From Thermoanaerobaculia bacterium (GTDB lineage Bacteria; Acidobacteriota; Thermoanaerobaculia; Multivoradales; J023), in NCBI GenBank assembly GCA_028066595.1, contig JALCBJ010000012.1, forward strand, positions 1-64,000: a stretch of DNA of 64,000 nt, given 5' to 3'. The notes under the pieces were generated by a model. It was not told the DNA's origin and ran no database searches. It saw nothing but the letters and a program-made list of their open reading frames with translations. Position numbers and translations under genes: made by a program. Shown piece by piece: positions 60,879-64,000 of this stretch (the stretch's first letter is position 1; every line of letters starts with the position of its first letter).

Positions 60879-61859
60879 ATGTGCACTAGCGTTTCTACGG
60901 TCGTTCGTCGCACGCTCGCCTGTGCGTTGGCCTTCGTCGCCTCTGGAGCGCTTGCGGCCGACGGCTACCTGCTGCAGCGGGGCACCCTTGTCGATGCAAC
61001 CGACGCCGTGCTCTATTCGATGGAACCGGAAGGAGCCATCGTCGCGCGCCACGTCACGTCCGGCAACGTGATCTGGGCCAGCCCGATTCAGGGAGAGCCC
61101 TTGGGCCTCGTGGGCGATCGACTGGTTGCACTGGCCGAGCCCACGGACCCGAGGCGCGCCGAGGTGATCTTCCTGAACGCCGAGAGTGGAACCGCTGAGT
61201 CTACGATCGGCTTCGAGCTTCCGGTCGGAGCCACTGTTTCCATCGACGACCTGCCTCATCGCCGGTTCCGCGCCGCTATCGCAGCTGCGGCGCCCGCAAC
61301 CGATGTCTACCTGCACTGGTCGTTCTCCGCGAGTCCTTTGCGCGGCGCGTTGCTCGAGGAGGAAGCGTCAGCACAACCACGAAAGTCGAGCTCGGTCCAG
61401 CTCCAGGGAGTCCTGCGCCTGGACCCGATGACGGGTAGTGCCGTTGTCGTCGAAAGCCGACACGCCCAGCAGCTGCCGGCAGCCTTCGTGCCGGACTTGC
61501 GTGATAACGAACGGATCCCGCAGCTCGCCGGTCGCCAGTTCCGATCGGTGGACGATCGGTTCGTGTTGGCCAGCCGTCGGGTCGGCGACGTGAGGACATG
61601 GGAACGCTACCGTTGGACGGTGGCCGACCGGGAGACCGGCCAGCGGATCGGAGCCGTCCTCAGGCCGACCTCCATGGCCTCGTTCTTCGTTGCCGATTCC
61701 ACAATGCTCCAGGTCTCCCAGCCTCAACTACGGAGGTTGCCTTCGGGTGAGCTCGAGGCGAAGGGGCTGCGCTTGGAGGCGTTCGATCTACGGAGTGGCT
61801 CTAGGCAGTGGACGGCGGATCTTCGCGATACCGCCTTTCGAGGCGCGATGCCGCCCTGA
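60879..61859 (+). CDS. Exported protein, possible PQQ-like propeller
   Basis: A 326-residue exported protein with a signal peptide (about 1-25, ALAFVASGALAADG). The rest has blade-like patterns (LYSMEPEGAIVARHVTSGNV, LRLDPMTGSAVVVESRH, AFDLRSGSRQWTADL) similar to PQQ/WD propellers, but no definite family. Function unknown. The ATG at 60879 with GAGG upstream is preferred over 60837, which has no good ribosome site. It follows the BNR protein by 60 bases and may be in the same operon. Confidence 0.55.
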   Translation: MCTSVSTVVRRTLACALAFVASGALAADGYLLQRGTLVDATDAVLYSMEPEGAIVARHVTSGNVIWASPIQGEPLGLVGDRLVALAEPTDPRRAEVIFLNAESGTAESTIGFELPVGATVSIDDLPHRRFRAAIAAAAPATDVYLHWSFSASPLRGALLEEEASAQPRKSSSVQLQGVLRLDPMTGSAVVVESRHAQQLPAAFVPDLRDNERIPQLAGRQFRSVDDRFVLASRRVGDVRTWERYRWTVADRETGQRIGAVLRPTSMASFFVADSTMLQVSQPQLRRLPSGELEAKGLRLEAFDLRSGSRQWTADLRDTAFRGAMPP

Positions 61860-61863
61860 CCTC

Positions 61864-63960
61864 TCAGGATGGGCCGGCTGGCTCGGCGTCGATTCCGAAG
61901 TCCGGGTCGTCGTAGACCCGATCGAAGTGGTGGGCATACTTCTCTTCGATGGCCCTGCGCTTCATCTTCATGGTCGGCGTCATTTCCCCGCCTTCCTGGG
62001 ACAGATCTCGATCCAAGACGAAGTAGCGACGGACCTTCTCCACACGGGCTAGATGCCGGTTGCCTTCACGGATCGCCTCCCGGAACTGCTCGCGGAACCT
62101 GCGATCAGCCACGACCTTGGCCATCGATTCTGCCAATGACTCTGAGCGGGATGCCGGATCAGCAAGCAGCTCGGCCTTGCGTTCCGCGACTTCCTCCGCA
62201 GAGACGAGCCCGCGCGCTTCTCCCCATCCCAACGTTTCGAGGGGGCTGGGTGCGATCAGGGCGCAGATATACGGACGGCGATCACCATGGGCGTGGACTT
62301 GACTGATTATCGGGCTCTGCATCTTGATCGCGCATTCGATGTTGGCAGGCGCCACGTTCTTTCCACCGGCTGTGATGATGAGGTGTTTCTTGCGATCGGT
62401 GATTCGCAGGAACCCATCTTCGTCCACCACGCCGATGTCACCCGAGTAGAGCTTGCCACCTCTCACCGCTTCGGCGGTGGCCTCTGGGTTCTTGAGATAT
62501 CCCTGGAATACGAGCGGCCCCTGGAGAACGATCTCGCCGTCGTCTGCGATCTCACAGGTTATGTTCGGGATCACCTGTCCGACAGTGCCGAGTCGAGGAT
62601 CTTCCAACCGATTGATATGGGTCAGGACCGTCGCTTCGGTCATGCCGTAGGCTTCCAGGACCGGCAGCCCGATGGCCCACAGGAACTCTAGGATGTCCAT
62701 GGCGATGGGCGCCGCGCCGGTGATACACAGGCGCACCCTGCCGCCGAGCGCTGCCCGGATCTTCCTGAAGACCAGCCGGTCGGCCACTGTGTTCTGCACC
62801 ACGAGCCAAGGGCCGATGGGGTCGTCCGCCAGCACGCGGCGTATGCGGCGTCGACCCGCCTCCTCGGCCCAGCGAAAAATGGCGCGGCGGATGGCTGATC
62901 CCCGGGCTGCCTCTCCCTGCACCCGGGCGTAGAGTTTCTCGAAGATGCGCGGGACCGATCCGAAGATCGTCGGTCGGATCTCCGGCAACTCCTCGATCAC
63001 TAGGCCCACGCTCGTGGCGTAGGCAGCGGGTACGCCGGTCGCGATGCGGCCGTAGAAAGCCAGAACGCGTTCGGTCACATGCGCCATGGGCAGAAAGGAG
63101 ACGATCAGGTCGTCTTCGTAGAAGCGGATGATCTGGTCGTAGTTCTGGAGCAGCGCCAGGATGTTGCCGTGGCTGATCATGGCTCCCTTGGGCGGACCGG
63201 TCGTCCCCGAGGTGTACACCAGCACGGCAGTGGAGTCCTGTGTCAGGGCGTCCTGGCGACGGTGCAGCTCGGAGGCGTCCAAGGGCTCGCTGGCAAATCT
63301 CGCCGGGGAGATGATTCGAGAATCACGCTCGCTGACCTCATCGAACAATTCTTCGGTCCACGGCACGATGGCCTGCACCGAGTCGAGATCTCGGCAGGAC
63401 TCCAGCAACGTCTCCATCTCTTCGCGATCGGACACGAAGACCACTCGGCTGTCGCTGTGCTCGAGGAGGTATCGATACTGTTCCGTAGACTGCTTGGGAT
63501 AGATGCCGACAGTGGCGAGGCCCGCCAGCAGGCCGCCCAGGTCATAGACCGCCCATTGGATCCAGGTCGGTCCGAGGATTGCGACCCGATCACCAACGTC
63601 CAGCCCGAGCCGGGCCAGGCCGCCGGCGACCCGGAGGCACCTGTCCCGGTACTCGGCCCAGGTGATGCCAAGCCAACGTCCGGCTGCTTTCTGAGCGCAG
63701 GCCAGGCGGTCGCCGCTGGTGTCAGCCCGCCGCAGGAGCACCTCCCCGACGGCCCGGGCGTTTTCGGTGGAGAGTCGGATCGGTCGATGGAGACCGAGGT
63801 GGAGAAACGGGTCTTCGTGGACGTCGTGCAGGATCGTCTCCCGAGCAAGGCGGGTCGCCGATTTCCGAGGGTCGACCCGCAAACCTAGGTCGACCCGTAA
63901 CTCTATCGCCCCGCTCCGGACGGTCTCGAGCCCGCCGGCTTCACGCAGGGCCCGGCCCAC
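61864..63960 (-). CDS. Long-chain acyl-CoA synthetase (AMP-forming)
   Basis: A 698-residue AMP-binding enzyme of the FAA1/FadD15 type that activates long-chain fatty acids via acyl-AMP. Motifs: LVYTSGTTGPPKGAMISH (phosphate loop), FLPMAHVTERV, GAAPIAMDILEFLWAIGLPV, LEAYGMTEATVLTH, YSGDIGVVDEDGF and ITDRKKHLIITAGGKNVAP (hinge with the catalytic Lys region). The first ~60 residues are not typical and the start is uncertain: a GTG at 63958-63960, with a stop in the same frame near 63998. The gene is therefore probably complete in the window. It is convergent with the propeller-like gene. Confidence 0.9.
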   Translation of the reverse strand: MGRALREAGGLETVRSGAIELRVDLGLRVDPRKSATRLARETILHDVHEDPFLHLGLHRPIRLSTENARAVGEVLLRRADTSGDRLACAQKAAGRWLGITWAEYRDRCLRVAGGLARLGLDVGDRVAILGPTWIQWAVYDLGGLLAGLATVGIYPKQSTEQYRYLLEHSDSRVVFVSDREEMETLLESCRDLDSVQAIVPWTEELFDEVSERDSRIISPARFASEPLDASELHRRQDALTQDSTAVLVYTSGTTGPPKGAMISHGNILALLQNYDQIIRFYEDDLIVSFLPMAHVTERVLAFYGRIATGVPAAYATSVGLVIEELPEIRPTIFGSVPRIFEKLYARVQGEAARGSAIRRAIFRWAEEAGRRRIRRVLADDPIGPWLVVQNTVADRLVFRKIRAALGGRVRLCITGAAPIAMDILEFLWAIGLPVLEAYGMTEATVLTHINRLEDPRLGTVGQVIPNITCEIADDGEIVLQGPLVFQGYLKNPEATAEAVRGGKLYSGDIGVVDEDGFLRITDRKKHLIITAGGKNVAPANIECAIKMQSPIISQVHAHGDRRPYICALIAPSPLETLGWGEARGLVSAEEVAERKAELLADPASRSESLAESMAKVVADRRFREQFREAIREGNRHLARVEKVRRYFVLDRDLSQEGGEMTPTMKMKRRAIEEKYAHHFDRVYDDPDFGIDAEPAGPS

Positions 63961-64000
63961 CTCGAACGCGGTTCCCCGTCGCTGTGAAGCGGCTCGTCAC

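Noticed and set aside
59373-61316. 647-residue minus-strand ORF
   Set aside because: Lies opposite two real genes (BNR and propeller-like), is Arg-rich and has no domain; an antisense shadow common in high-GC DNA.
1-64000. CRISPR arrays, rRNA genes, transposases
   Set aside because: No regular repeat-spacer pattern, rRNA motif or intact transposase was recognised; the only array is the tandem repeat at 20.3 kb, which lacks spacers.

Overview
The window is 64 kb of high-GC bacterial chromosome, densely coded on both strands. No single gene settles the taxonomy. CarboxypepD_reg-type TonB receptors, PhoB-type winged-helix/TolB-propeller regulators, FecR-LysM proteins, a YfhO-type protein, a RoxA/CcP-like di-heme cytochrome and a C-terminal DGFESG tag together suggest Acidobacteriota, possibly a Thermoanaerobaculia-like lineage. 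This placement is inference.

Region 1 (1-20.3 kb) is mostly core. It holds trmFO, an MCE/MlaD protein, a DUF2237 protein, a zinc-ribbon protein, a periplasmic-binding lipoprotein, a Wzm/Wzt polysaccharide exporter and a DUF3467 protein. Two tRNA-Val genes follow, then a translation cluster thrS-rpmI-rplT-pheS-pheT and a ZapB-like coiled-coil gene. infC is missing from its usual place between thrS and rpmI. PheT lacks the N-terminal EMAP-like tRNA-binding domain. A foldable leader with a terminator hairpin precedes pheS. A YfhO-like membrane protein and a three-gene set (AtuA-like, AtuA-associated domain, enoyl-CoA hydratase) close the region.

Region 2 (20.3-40.1 kb) is metabolic, envelope and signalling genes: an imperfect tandem repeat array, a GH20 hexosaminidase, a fused alpha-beta 2-oxoacid dehydrogenase E1, a di-heme cytochrome with an apparent frameshift, an SMI1/KNR4 protein, a lysyl-endopeptidase-like protease, a coupled LysM/FecR and sensor-kinase pair, a TonB receptor, a PIG-L deacetylase, an FHA protein, an endonuclease/exonuclease/phosphatase protein and tRNA-Glu.

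Region 3 (40.3-48.7 kb) looks accessory and is the most unusual part. Four tightly coupled minus-strand genes encode a subtilisin (S8), a papain-like peptidase fused to an alpha/beta hydrolase and a lectin-like tail, an endolysin-like M15 peptidase with an unknown C-terminal domain, and an exported helical protein with a beta-rich C-terminus. I do not recognise this combination as a named system. Behind it lies 1.1 kb of eroded DNA with recognisable remnants of a ParB-type domain and a RadC/JAB-type domain, suggesting a decayed plasmid or integrative element.

Region 4 (48.7-64 kb) holds an SDR/TetR pair with matching palindromic operators over their -10 boxes, an NAD(P)-binding protein, a retropepsin-PDZ protein, a winged-helix/TolB regulator, several exported proteins, a BNR/sialidase-fold protein with a C-terminal DGFESG tag and a long-chain acyl-CoA synthetase.
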